Assembly: GCA_036897095.1 (NCBI GenBank)
Contig: JAYMSP010002207.1
Location: 1 to 25,566, forward strand
DNA length: 25,566 nucleotides
Direction: 5' to 3'
Source: Plantago elongata
Lineage: Eukaryota > Streptophyta > Magnoliopsida > Lamiales > Plantaginaceae
The notes under the pieces: model-generated
What the model was told of the DNA's origin: nothing
Database searches by the model: none
What the model saw: only the letters and a program-made list of their open reading frames with translations
Made by a program: the position numbers and the translations under genes
Part shown: piece by piece, positions 1 to 10,904 of the stretch
How the letters are laid out: the number at the start of each line of letters is the position of its first letter
Numbering within the stretch: position 1 is the first letter of the stretch

Positions 1-1
1 G

Positions 2-2225
2 TTCAAAGGAAAATGGCAGAAGAAGTTCCCACAACTATCGGGTGGAAAGAAATGGAAATTTCTCAGGAAGAAGAAGAGAAGAGGTTTCAAGAAGTCAGAA
101 AGGTGCTACGTTTGTCAAAGGAAATGACATTATGCAAAACAGTGTCCAAACAAGAAGAAGCGAGATAATCTTGTCGGATACTTGGCGCAAATTGAAGATA
201 TTGATGATGTAGACATTGAATCAATCTTCTCCTTCGACTATGAGCCAACAGGCGATGCTATTTTAGCAATGGGGATTGAACAAGAAATCGATTCCTCTGA
301 AGAATCAGACTCATCAAGTGATGAAGCAGGCATGGATGATCAGTTCATGCTCCTTGATCTTTACATGCTTGATGCTTGTAGAGCAGAACAACCATCAGAA
401 GTAGAGCTTGCTTATCCGTCCCAACCTTCACCAAATGCCAAAATATACATCCTCCCAGGAAAGTATGACAAACCCATAACACTCATAGCCTATTTTGATA
501 CAGGAGCTGCATCCTCCATTATCAAACCAGACATCCTTCCATCAAATCACTGGGATTCATGCTCAGTGACTTTCAAAGCAGCAAATGGTCAAATCTTTTA
601 CATTTTCCTTATTAGTAAACCTATATATATCCAAATCTTCCCAGGATATATGATCAAAACTAGAGTGTACGGGTCTGAACTTCCTGAAAAAGACTTTATA
701 CTTGATTTTGATATACTCCACAGCCTTAAAAGAGTCACCTGGCACCCAAAAGGCCTCAAACACAAAAATCACATCCTCCCTTGGACAACAATCTCCCATC
801 TCTACCCAATGGAAATTCTAAACCCCATTAAAGATGAAATAATCAAAACCTCATGTGCATCCTCCCATTCAGATTTCCTCAGCAAATGCACCTCACCACT
901 TTGGAAAAACCCAGATTTCTTCATATCCTTACCTTTCAAAAAGAATGAAGACATCAACCCTACCAAAGCCAGCCACCCTGGAATGAACCCAAACCACTAT
1001 AACTTAGCACTTGAAGAAGTAGACCAACTCCAAAAAGAAGATCCCATTGAGCCTACTACTTCACCATGGGCATGTGAAGCATTTTATGTCAACAAAAGAG
1101 CAGAACAAGTTCGTGGAAAATTGAGATTGGCCATCAACTACTAACCACTCAACCATTTCCTTGCGGATGACAAGTTTCCATTACCAAAAGGAGAAGTCTT
1201 GTTCCAGAGACTTCCTCAGGCCCAAGTATTCTCCAAGTTCGACTTAAAAGCAGGATTTTGGCAACTTGGCATCAAACCCGAAGATCGCCCAAAGACAGGT
1301 TTTTGCGTTCCATATCGCCATTACCAAGGTATTGCCTTTCGGATTGAAGACAGCTCCATCACTGTTCCAAAAAGCCATGATCAGAATCTTCGAGCCAATA
1401 CTCTCCTACGCATTGGTGTATATCGACATCCTCTTGTTCTCACCAGACATTGACTCCCATACCTCACTGCTTAAGAAGTTCCATGACATTGTACAATAGT
1501 ACGTGATCATGTTATCAGAGAAGAAGATGGCTATTAGAGAAACAGAAGTTGATTTCCTCAGAATGCATATCTCAAAAGGACAGTACCATCTCCAACCTCA
1601 TATTGCCTCATAGCTAGATGAATTTCCGGATGAGAAGCTTACTTTCAAGCAGGTTCAACAGTTCCTCGGAATTGTCAATTACATGGCAGACTTTATCCAC
1701 AGTCTAGAAAAGCACAGGTCAGTCCTCTCATCACAGTTAAAGAAAAACGCTTCAGCATGGACACATGAATGCACATAAGCAGTAAGAGAACTGAGAAGAG
1801 TTTCAAAGACACTTCCAGCACTAAAGATCCCATCAAAAGGGAAAAGGATTCTGCAAACCGATGCAAGTGATTGTTATTAGGGAGCAGTTCTACTGGAAGA
1901 AGATGAAAAAGGAAAGAGACACATATGCGGTTACAAAAGCGGCGCTTTCTAAGACAGCGAGAAGCATTACCACTCAACCTGCAAAGAGATTCTTGCAGTC
2001 AAACGTGGAATTGAAAAGTTTGAGTTTCATCTGGTTGGTCAAAACTTCCTTATCGAAATGGACATGTCTTCCTTCCTGGAGATGATTCAGTTTAAGCAGA
2101 AGATTTTACCACAGGCAAAACTACTTAGATGGTCAAGCTGGTTCTCACAATGGAAGATTGATGTCAAGCATATCAAAGGGAAAGACAATTTCCTTCCAGA
2201 CTTCCTCTCCAGAACACAGAAGTAG
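2..2225 (+). pseudogene. Caulimovirid polyprotein remnant: zinc knuckle, protease, RT, RNase H
   Basis: The C-terminal part of the viral polyprotein, broken many times. The zinc knuckle has Cys codons at 104, 113 and 143 and His at 128, but an in-frame TGA sits inside it at 125-127. The protease motif DTGA is at 497-508. RT similarity runs from about 970 to 1600. A TAA at 1142-1144 ends the first long open stretch (182-1144), and the frame changes near 1320-1330. The RT active-site box at 1419-1430 reads Y-I-D-I, one Asp instead of the usual pair. More in-frame stops follow: TAG 1497-1499, TAG 1611-1613, TAA 1776-1778, TAG 1878-1880. RNase H starts near 1850 with a TDASD motif and needs further frame changes. 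No functional enzyme can be made. The long stretch from 182 has no early ATG and simply continues the upstream frame. Confidence 0.85.
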
Positions 2226-2243
2226 ATCTCAGCAGTCATCCCG

Positions 2244-3193
2244 ATGATATACATGCTCAATCCAGATGGTCCTAGTGAAGAGTTCCTGAGGTCCATCATA
2301 GAAGAAATGCCTCCAGGTCTTAAGGAAGAAGTTCTCAGAACGGTTCTGATAAACAGAGGAGCTGAAACTCTCCATGGTTTTGTGAAGCTGTATGTTCACA
2401 GGTATGGTCTAGATCAAGGTCCTCTACTGGGCCTACCCTATCACCCGGTATATCCATTCCTCACTACCATCAAGTTAAACCCGGATCATTATAGCACATT
2501 CCCGAATGAAGCATATTTGATGCTTTGGTACTTAGCAGATATACACCATTGGAATTATCATTCATAAAAGTGAGGTACTATAATATCTAGCAAAGTGAAT
2601 CATGACAAGGAGGAAGCCACATTCAAGATTCTCTACAAGTGGCTTACATTGTTTCACGATGTAACATGGTGGCAAGAGAACATGAGAGTAGAAGACGGAA
2701 TGGAGATCTTAGTCACATTCAGAATAACTACCACTCAAGTTCAACAAGATGGTGGTGTCACTGTGCAGAAGAATTATGAGGCAAAGATAAGGACAAGCTA
2801 CAATGATGAGCTTTTGAAGGTTCCAGATTCCACCAGAGAGCAAGCATCATGACGAGACTCAATGGAATTGAAGAAAGCATTATTGATGAAAGACTCTTTT
2901 GTCCACATACGGCAAGCTGGCATAACAGGGAAGCATATCCCGCAAAATTCGTGGAAGAAATCAAGCAAGCACTCATGAGCTTTCATTTCCAGTACACGTG
3001 GCCCAAAACAAAACCTGACCATCCAATATATCGAGTTCACGGAAAGAAATTCAAAATGAGAAGATATATTTTAGGTCACAAGCAATATGTGTATGAAGTT
3101 GTTTTAGGCAGTGAAGAAGATGCTACAGAAGAAGATAATGAACAACTGCAAAAACAACTCTCTTCGGGGATAGGGGGGAAAGGAATTATCTAG
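2244..3193 (+). pseudogene. Reading-frame remnant downstream of RNase H (florendovirus ORF2 position)
   Basis: Three consecutive open stretches lie between the RNase H remnant and the promoter: 2244-2567 (107 codons from ATG), 2595-2852 in the same frame after stops at 2565-2567 and 2571-2573, and 2849-3193 in another frame, overlapping by four bases. Their codon-like composition and end-to-end order suggest one former ORF of about 300 codons, now split by stops and a frameshift. I recognise no domain. Its place after RT-RNase H matches the second ORF of florendoviruses, whose function is unknown as far as I recall. The last stretch is rich in Glu and Lys. Confidence is good that it belongs to the viral fragment and low on the genus. 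Confidence 0.55.
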
Positions 3194-3220
3194 AAGTATG
3201 TTTAGTGTTTTCATGTAATA

Positions 3221-3349
3221 GTAAGTGTCACATTAAGTAATAGTACTAGCATAAGCATAATGGTAAGTGTCACTAATGTGTATAGTAAGTGACACCAAAT
3301 ATCTAAGGAATATTTCCTGAGATATTTCCTAGAGCTACTACTATAAATA
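3221..3349 (+). promoter_or_regulatory. 35S-like pararetroviral promoter with repeated GTAAGTGTCAC motif
   Basis: A TATA box (TATAAATA) lies at 3342-3349. Upstream are three copies of a GTAAGTGTCAC-type motif at 3221, 3263 and 3285, the last with a variant (GTAAGTGACAC). A near-palindrome follows at about 3306-3330 (AGGAATATTTCCT type). Repeated upstream motifs, a TATA box and a poly(A) signal about 80 bp downstream match the terminally redundant transcript design of caulimovirid genomes. Whether it is active cannot be read from the sequence. Confidence 0.6.
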
Positions 3350-3426
3350 AGAGGCTTGTGCATGGTTCACAACCAAGCTAAGTCGAGTGTGTTTGTATCC
3401 TATCAGTTGTAATCGAGTCCTCTATC

Positions 3427-3432
3427 AATAAA
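3427..3432 (+). terminator. Pararetroviral poly(A) signal (AATAAA)
   Basis: AATAAA lies 77 bp downstream of the TATA box, as expected for the short terminal repeat of the caulimovirid transcript. Processing would fall around 3445-3465. In a complete genome the RNA passes this signal once before using it. Confidence 0.6.
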
Positions 3433-3480
3433 AGCTTCCCCTTCTCTTATTACTCTTCTTATACTTAACATCATAACATC

Positions 3481-4174
3481 ATAGTTCCTCCATACACTAA
3501 ACACGATCCTACCCAAACCTTCTAAGTGGTTGTAAATGCTATGTGCTTGTAAACGTTATACCAATCTCAAATAAAAAAATCATGTTTAGAAATGGCTCCT
3601 TCTTCCACTAATATAATGCAAAAACTTGTAAAAATAAATTTGGTGAGAGTCTTGTGAAAAAAATGCTCGTACATATCATGAGTCCACGTTATACAATATG
3701 AAAATGGCCGAGGGAAATGTCATCTTCATTGGTTCACACTCTATATCTTGGTTGAAGGATGAATTGGACATTTTTATGAAAATTTAAAGGATTTTTTAAA
3801 AGTGTTTTGAATTTAAAAGAGAGGAAGAAAGGTAAATATTCCCTTAAAAATAATATGTTTATCATAATCTAATGGCGGACATTGACATTTGAGATTGGGT
3901 AGTCCAATTGAAGTGCTTGGACAATCTACGCATATTCGACCCTTCATCTGATTACATATGTGCAGTGTGCGGGGCACTTAAAATGCCATTCAACCTCACC
4001 TAGACGGGCACTTAGACGTGTCATTGTAATTTACGTCCCCTCCCCTAGCCGGCACTCTGATGACACTTGATCAAGCGCGGTAGCTTCTTAGCTCGGTGCC
4101 CCAGCTCTTAAGAAACATGTACTGACAGAACTCAGAAGTAAGCATGACAGAGATAACGTTAGACATGATAACGG
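3481..4174. other. Intergenic, no recognisable feature
   Basis: No credible ORF, repeat or RNA gene seen. Its first part might be decayed viral leader, but no primer-binding site is present. A less AT-rich stretch at about 3955-4110 shows no structure I can name. Confidence 0.5.
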
Positions 4175-4735
4175 GATGTTTATCGAATCGAACGAACTGA
4201 ACATATGGAGCTTATTGAACATTTGTCCGCTTAGAATTTTAGTGTTAACTCATTCACTTGTTCATGTTCAGTTTGTTAAGATTTTCGTTTGTTCGTGTTT
4301 GTTCGCTAGTGTTCGTTAAGCTTTTGTTCACGAACTGTTCAGTTTGTTTGTACGTTAAAGTCGTGTTCGCCAACATTTTATTCATTGTTAGAATCCCGAA
4401 AATAAAGTAAAACTATGACAAAAATAAAATAAAAGATCCCTCAAAAATCATATTTCAAGGCAAATATTGTGATCCCACATTTTATCATATATTCATCCCA
4501 CAAATAAATATAAAAATTAAGACGAGCTACAAGTCTACAACTATCCAAAATGGAATAAAATATATTATTATATATATTACTTACTATATTATAAAAGTAA
4601 ATAATATATGTTTATATTGTTCACGAATAGTTCGCCAATAAATTATGTATTCGTGTTCGTGTTCGTTTGTTAACGAATGTGTTCGTGAACAGTTCGATCG
4701 AACATGAATTGAGCATTAACTGAAATTTTTAGATA
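4175..4735. mobile_element. GTTCG-rich non-autonomous transposon (family unknown)
   Basis: Two clusters of short GTTCG / CGAAC motifs (about 4181-4372 and 4615-4705) flank an AT-rich core. The outer ends are imperfect inverted repeats: the left end has TCGAACGAACTGAAC and the reverse complement of the right end has TCGATCGAACTGTTCAC. Inner motifs such as GTTCACGAACTGTTC (left) and GTTCGTGAACAGTTCG (right) are also inverted copies. Elements dense in such subterminal repeats are common in plant genomes and are usually non-autonomous DNA transposons. No target-site duplication was identified, so the boundaries are approximate. Confidence 0.55.
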
Positions 4736-5488
4736 CGTTTTGATTTGCTAAATTGTCCTAGACATGATAGTAAGTAGCAATGCAAGTTTGTACGCTGTAA
4801 GTCTGTAACAATAGCCTGCATGATTTCGTACACACCCTCAACTAAAAGAATTATGGTAGTACTTTGAAACTGCTAAATGAACAAGAGGTTGCCATCAACT
4901 AAAATAATCGGTTAGTAAAGGATCTCCATGATCTCAAGCAAAATAGGATTCCTTTTTTTAGTGAAAAGCAAATCAACCGTGGAATTCTACTTGTTTATCT
5001 CTTTCTCCTTTTTTTAGTGACTAGCAAATCTATAAATCAATTCAAAAATTACACAGCCCGCGTGCCAGGAAATATGCAGAAACTGAATCGATAACAGTGT
5101 TTGGTTGAGAATTGAAATTGAATCATCTCAATTTCAGTTGCAAAACTACACAAAATGGAAAACTGCTCAACAGATGAAGGTAGAAAAGCTCAGGTTTAAA
5201 CTTTACTGTCGTATGACTCGTAACCTTAATTTAACATCACCTCTTCACTGCAAAACCCTAATACAAAATGTATGAGAAAGATACTGTAAACATACTTCAC
5301 CTTATAAACAGTACATCCATTAAAGCATCGTTATATTAGCTTTTACAACAGACTAGAAATTAACAGCGTAATACATTTTTTGTTTTCCCGAATATTAAAA
5401 AGTTACAGGCAAGTTCAACATTGAACATAATTAAAAGGGTTATCACTAAATAGTCAACAGATCATTTATCAGTCTCCGCATCTACTGA
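4736..5488. other. Region 3' of the FRIGIDA-like gene, with a small direct repeat
   Basis: No gene is seen. The right part probably holds the 3' UTR of the minus-strand FRIGIDA-like gene, but I could not fix a poly(A) signal. A 24-bp direct repeat (CCTTTTTTTAGTGA followed by an AGCAAATC core) occurs at 4951-4974 and 5007-5030 with two mismatches and a period of 56 bp. Confidence 0.45.
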
Positions 5489-8054
5489 TTAGTGCAGGTA
5501 AGCAGTCTGATACTGGTATCCATTCCCAAAGAAGCTTCCATGGCTAGGAGAGAAGCTATACGCAGCTGGGCTAGGAAATGATGGAACATGGTGCTCCACT
5601 GGTGCAGGGTAAGCGTATGGCCTGTCGTAGACGTACTGTGGGTACCTATCCGTCATTCTTCCATAGAAGTTCTTGTCAGTGGTGATGTTGGCAACTCGCG
5701 GTGCCTGTGGATGTGCAATCAGATTGGCTCGAGGTCTCTTGTGTGGCTTTGCAACTTCTGTAGCCCGCTTCTTGCCCGCCTTCACTTTCTCTGTTTCCAG
5801 AACCTGTTTCTGCAGTGGCTCTATGGGGAATTGCTCTTCCAGCTTATGATCTTCAATGCATTTGATAACAGCTTTTAGTGCAGCCAGTTCTTTCTCGTTC
5901 ACATCACTCTGTAACATGTAGAAAGGAACCATTTGTTTCTCAAAAGCTACAATGTGGAAGGTATGAACTCCATATTAACAATTCATTAATCATATGCTAT
6001 AATAATCACTACAAGCCTTCTGTAGTTTTCCAGGATATCAAGAAACACATGCTTGCGGAAAAAAGTGAACAGCCCCCCCATGTTTGGTATGTTTCAAACT
6101 CATCTGTTTTTGGGATAATTTGTCAAAACATTATGGTACTCGGAGTGATCCCCTGTTGGGTTAATGTCCAACCAACAAATTTTCTAACGATGTCAAATTT
6201 TCTAAAGCCTCTCAAAAATTAAACTACAGCAATTGTGAAACTCAAACTTTAGGCAAAGATTTATTTTATTTTTTTGAAACGGCAAAATCTATTAATAGAT
6301 CGGATACATGAGCATAAGAAATGATTTAGTCGAAGATATGACGCTTCAGAAATACACATATAGAGCTAAACAGCATTTTACCACCGAATTCAGCAGAGAC
6401 TGAATCTGTAATATGGAAAATTTACCTGTATTGAAGCGGCAGAAGGTGATACATTTCCAGGTTTTGTAGGGGACAATACTCTTTTGGCTTCAGACAAGTA
6501 GGATTTCAGTAATGAGACAGGCGAAAATAGATCAGTGAGCTCAAATGCAAAAGCTAAGTTGACAGCATCAATATGCCTTCCATTCTTGACCAACACACCA
6601 ATAACACCTGGTAGACCATCATGGAAAATAATCAAGAACAATAAAGTGTTTCAAAGCCTCAGTTTATGAGCTAGAATTATCGAACTTGAAGTTATTTACA
6701 ATGAAAAAGCATAAGTTCAGATGTGGAGAATGACAGTAGAAATTAGTTCAGTCAACAGAAACCATGAGAGTAATGGTCTTTAAAAGTTTTGAGGACACCT
6801 TTTAGCTATTAAATGCAATGAATGATGTTTTTTTCCTAAATAAAAGAACCCCAATGACATCAGACAACTGTGAGATGACTGACAGATATAAATAAGTAAA
6901 TCATAAGCAGCATATACAAGGATAAGTGAAGGTGAAAGCCAAGGACCTTTTCATGATGGAAACTAAAGAAACTAACAATATTAATTGTTGATTTAGTTAG
7001 AGTGAAGAAAACCTGGCATTTTATCTGACAAACCAAGATAACGACACAATTCAGCCGTTTGTCGTCTCCTAGAAACCATTGGTATTAATTTGGACAAACA
7101 CTCCTGGTCAAAATCTGAATTAATTCCAAAACTGGCCAGAAGTTGTAGGAATGCATGAGCTTCCAAGGAATTTCCATTGCTTGCATCAGCATCAAGATAA
7201 TCTAACTTTGGTTTCCACTCTTCAGCAATAGCTTTTGCCCGTTCCTTGGCATTTTCAGAGATGATAACTGTAGTGGAATCTGAACCCAGGTTCACAAACA
7301 AACAGCTGAGGCATTCCAGCAACATGATGCAGGTTCGGCGAAGGCCTAAGAGGATTGCATCCTTTTTGGCATCTGAATTTGGCATGTCCATGCCATAGAA
7401 ACCCTTCAGCGAGTCCAGGACCAGAGAGGCAGGGTCAGCTGCGGCCTTTAGTGCAATAGGAATCTCCTCCCGAAGAATGGCAAGGTTTTTCCGGTTGTCT
7501 GATATGAATTTGTGGAGGCCTTCTGAGTTCATCTCTTGGCACAATTTCACCAGTTCTGGATAGGTCTTCACCTGTTCATTCATAACATTCCCAGGTCTTT
7601 CCATGTTATTCTCAGCAACTATATCATCAGGAACTTTTCTCTTCACGGCTGGTGCTTCAACTAGGTTATCACCACATATGACACCTACGTTTACAGTAAC
7701 TGGCTTCTCAGCTTTCTCCATAGCAGTCAAAATGGCCGATACAGCAGCATCCCGCTTCTCCTGGAGTCTCTCGAGTGATACTTGCTCCTTAGCCAAAACG
7801 GCTGCTTTACGCTTCTCCAACAAATCTTTGGATTCAACTATTTTGGTCTCAAAGACCTTCTCCTGTTCTTCCAAATCAGTGAAACGTCTCTTCAAAGACT
7901 TCTGGAGCCCATTAAAGTGCTCCTCAAGCTGTTTCCATTTCATATTAAGAGTTATAGCCCGCTGACTTTCAAGTTCCGCAAATGCCTTCTGAAGCTGTTG
8001 TATCTTAGAGGCTGTGGAGTCCATTAGATTGTCTACCGATATGTTATCCTCCAT
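5489..8054 (-). CDS. FRL3: FRIGIDA-like protein, FRL3 type
   Basis: A nuclear plant protein of the FRIGIDA-like family, related to the flowering-time regulator FRIGIDA, which acts at FLC chromatin; the role of most FRL members is less clear. Coding exons on the minus strand are 8054-7013, 6607-6426 and 5908-5489. All three exon pairs have GT-AG borders and the joined frame is open for 547 codons, close to the roughly 558 aa I recall for Arabidopsis FRL3. Residues 10-115 form a coiled coil (SKIQQLQKAFAELES near the start). The FRIGIDA domain runs from about 162 to 440, crossing the exon 1-2 junction at Gly348. A Lys/Arg-rich stretch near 452-472 (KKRATEVAKPHKRPR) could be a nuclear localisation signal. 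The C terminus (about 490-547) is rich in Tyr, Pro and Ser. The start ATG lies 22 nt after the leader-intron acceptor. I chose FRL3 over other FRL members from the N-terminal sequence and its BIR1-like neighbour. Confidence 0.9.
6262..6310 (-). mobile_element. LINE 3' tail fragment in FRIGIDA-like intron 2
   Basis: On the minus strand this reads TCTATTAATAGATTTTGCCG followed by TTTC and an A-rich tail. I recall this as a common 3' end of plant LINEs (TTGCCGTTTCAAAAA type). It lies inside the 517-bp intron 5909-6425. No target-site duplication was found, so only the 3' end is supported. The insertion is antisense to nothing: it runs in the same direction as the host gene. Confidence 0.45.
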
Positions 8055-9975
8055 GATATAAAAATCCTGGAATAAAAATAAACAAACTGATCACTTTGTC
8101 AAAGAAATGACTTGAAAGAATGGCCAAGAAAAAGTTGAAATCAGAAGTGTAGAACTAAATACTACTTCAATTTAGAGGACACATATTGATCAAGTCTATT
8201 TTTTTCAAATTTTTCACATAGCAAGGCGTGAGGTACAACTTGCATAAGTTGAGTAGACGATAAATACAGTATGATTTCTATATTGAATCAGGGCACTCTA
8301 CATCCCTCAAGACTTGGAGGTGTGCTTCTTCTTTGTCAAATTCCATACTCTCGGTATGTTTCTGGCATTCACTCAACTCTTCAAAAATACAAGGTTAATC
8401 GGCCCATTTGCTGCTTTTATCAATAAACTTATTCATAAAAACAATCTTCTTGAATTGAACAATTACAAGTAAACCCTTCAAAAGTATATGTGCTGTGTAA
8501 ACTGATAGACAAATTGAAGTTATCGACATAATCGATAACCTGACACCATTTCCTAGTGTATCCTTCCTGATACCTATTTCTGGTAAAGTGCCTTACCAGA
8601 AGGTTTTCATCCACAATCAACAAGTCCAACAGTTATGAACTCGAATAAAGTGTACATAGGTGAATTCCAATATCAAGTTGAATCAGGTATACATCACAAA
8701 TTCTCTGTTTTGTAAATATAGCTGCTGACTGCTACATTTTACCACAATACATCATGTCTCCCCTACAAAATATATGACTCCCATATCACACAATACTGCG
8801 CATATAACTTGTGTCTAATTAGACAGAGCAAAACAAGTAGGGAGGGATAACCACAAACGGGAGGCGACAACTACTGCCAGCTTTCCCAAAACATTCTGCT
8901 AAATAAACATTACTGAAATGCTGCCTCATTTCACGCAGAAGTTTACAGTCCCAAAGGAATCAAGATTATAAAAACCAAAGAAAGTTAAAACTTGAGATGA
9001 AGATTCCTTCACCTATTTTCCATTCACAGAGAAATGAAAACCGATCTTTCCTCATTTAGTGTTTGCTATTTAGGCAATATTAGGAACTGATGGCACTATA
9101 ACGTGCAGCAAGCATAATACTATAGTTTTTTTTTTTTAACTGATAATGTTTGTACCAGCTCAACAGACACAATTAAGAAAACACAAAGTTGAGTAAAAAG
9201 AAGAAACAAAAAACGGAGAAGAAAAGCCAGTTGCCTTAAAGTAACTGCAGTTGGGTGCAAGAGAGGAGGAGGAATTATATGAGCATGCCAGAGTAAAGCA
9301 AGCTCAAGTTTCAGAAGTTAAGGATTTCTGTCAGCTAGTTGAATATGGAAATGAAATGATCAAGACAGAAGCTAGCAATTGCAGCAGAGAACCTAACATG
9401 AACATTAATGGCCTATAAACACATAGTGAGAATAGTGGAATACAAACTTCAACTTTAAGTTCACTCTTTCCAGGCCCAAGCTAGCCACCAGAGTAAAACA
9501 TGTGTATTAAACAGAACCTTCATAATCACGAACAAACGCAAAAAATTCGAAAAGGAAAACGAAAATCAGGCGAAAACTCATAAAGCAGTGACTACAAGAG
9601 CACCTACTGCAAAACAATTCTGACATAACTTAAAGTAGAAGCAAAATTGAACAGGAAAAGCAGTAAACAAAGCAATTTAGCAACATACTACATAAACAAC
9701 AAAAACATTCACCTAATTGTGCAGACAGAGAGCAAAAACAAACAGATTGAGTACGCAAAACCAAATCAAACCGACAAAGTGAGCTGAAATTGGCAACAAT
9801 GATAAGTGACAGCTGCAGAAAACGAATTAGAAAAGCGAAAGAGTTGATGAGCAGAAAAGAGTTACCGGATCGGAGAGGAATCAGAGGTGCATAATTGGAG
9901 GGAGGGTTTGGTGAAGACCTAGAGAGAGAAAGAGGAAGAAGAGAAATGGAGAGAATGTTTTGGAAAGAGGAAAGT
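8055..9975 (-). other. 5' leader of the FRIGIDA-like gene with a 1.8-kb intron
   Basis: On the minus strand, an acceptor (TTCCAG|G) at 8077-8078 leaves 22 nt of leader before the ATG. A matching donor (CCG|GTAAC) at 9865-9864 gives an intron of about 1789 bp (8077-9865). The first, non-coding exon is then about 9866-9975 and is CT-rich (CTCTTCTTCC and TCTCTCTCT tracts), as is usual for plant leaders. The intron is AT-rich, contains a T13 run near 9126-9138, and has no ORF or RNA gene I can recognise. The exon borders are inferred from splice signals only. Confidence 0.6.
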
Positions 9976-10003
9976 AGGAAAACGAAGAAGAAGAAGAGAG
10001 TAG

Positions 10004-10320
10004 ATTATAGATATGAATGAATGATAATAGAGAATGACAGTAGTGTATTTGTGACTATTTTAACTTTTTCAAAAATGAAAATTACTGTCAGTCACTGTTG
10101 GAATGGTCTGTGCTTAATCTTCTTCTTCTTGTCCCGACAACTACACGTCCAAAAGCAGGCACTTGCACGCTGACACCACATGCACTCTTACTTTTCCTTT
10201 TTCTTACTCCCAGATGGGCTATCCTCACTAAGCTCAATCCTCATACTGGACCTATCCACCCATACAATGGGCTGGGCTGGTCTGGGCTGGACTGCTTTTC
10301 TTTCATCGTCCAATTGGGCT
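10004..10320 (-). promoter_or_regulatory. Promoter of the FRIGIDA-like gene: TATAAT box and five TGGGCT motifs
   Basis: A possible TATA element (TATAAT on the minus strand) is at 10004-10009. About 200-310 bp upstream of it, TGGGCT occurs five times on the + strand: 10215, 10268, 10273, 10283 and 10315, three of them packed into 21 bp. TGGGCY is the plant site II element bound by TCP factors and is typical of genes active in dividing or growing cells. It works in either orientation. Assigning the cluster to this gene is by position only. Confidence 0.45.
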
Positions 10321-10904
10321 TCAACATAAATACAATACAATACCATTTACAAAAACGAGCAATGTTCAATTTTTATTTTATTATCTATATGGCAAAGGCA
10401 ACTCTAACCTAAATCGTCTTACCACTTCGTTTTCCAAGCAAAGTGTTTAATTTGACTAAAGTCGCATGACAAACAGAATCAAAAAGACGACCCAATTAAA
10501 GTCAAGATTTAATCGTAAGATAGAAAATATCTAAACACATAAAGATGCTTAATGCAATGACGAATGTCTCATAACTGCAAGTGTTATTACTGATATATAA
10601 ACACATTTTCAAAGTGAAGGTTAATAAGTTTGCGTTATTTAATTACAAGTTTGTCATTTTCATTATATTTTCTCTGCCCTTATTATTCGATGATTGTTTC
10701 TTATTTATTAGCTAAAAAATTCAAACTCTATGTTTACTTTACCGCACTTGAGAATATAAACAACCACTTCAAGAATAACCAAATTTCAAGAGACTGACCT
10801 CTCAAGTCAACTCACACCATACTAAATTTAATATAGTATAATCAAGATTCGATTTGATAATGTATATAAATTTGATAATTTTTTGTGGGCTTGGTGAAAC
10901 TTTT
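10321..10904. other. Intergenic, AT-rich, no recognisable feature
   Basis: Apparent open stretches here (for example around 10098-10412) have no ATG-led protein-like sequence. No repeat or RNA gene seen. Confidence 0.5.

Larger units (their letters stand above)
1..3480 (+). mobile_element. Endogenous caulimovirid (pararetrovirus) fragment, decayed
   Basis: This is an integrated copy of a plant DNA pararetrovirus, cut off at the left by the window edge. Seen in order: a CCHC zinc knuckle, an aspartic protease motif (DTGA), reverse transcriptase, RNase H, a second reading-frame region, then a TATA box and AATAAA signal. There is no integrase and no LTR, which separates it from Ty3/gypsy elements and fits Caulimoviridae. 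A reading frame downstream of RNase H recalls the two-ORF layout of florendoviruses, which are common in angiosperm genomes; the genus is an inference. At least six in-frame stops and one frameshift in the main frame show that it is a fossil. I found no tRNA-Met primer-binding site after the poly(A) signal, so the right end is probably near 3480-3540. Confidence 0.85.

Noticed and set aside
1..3193. Ty3/gypsy retrotransposon instead of a pararetrovirus
   Set aside because: There is no integrase after RNase H and no LTR; the TATA plus AATAAA arrangement fits Caulimoviridae.
5588..6222. Plus-strand open stretches over the FRIGIDA-like 3' exon and intron 2
   Set aside because: Antisense shadows of the coding exon and intron with no protein-like features.
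10098..10412. 104-codon open stretch upstream of the FRIGIDA-like gene
   Set aside because: It lies in the promoter, its translation has no domain, and it covers the TGGGCT cluster.
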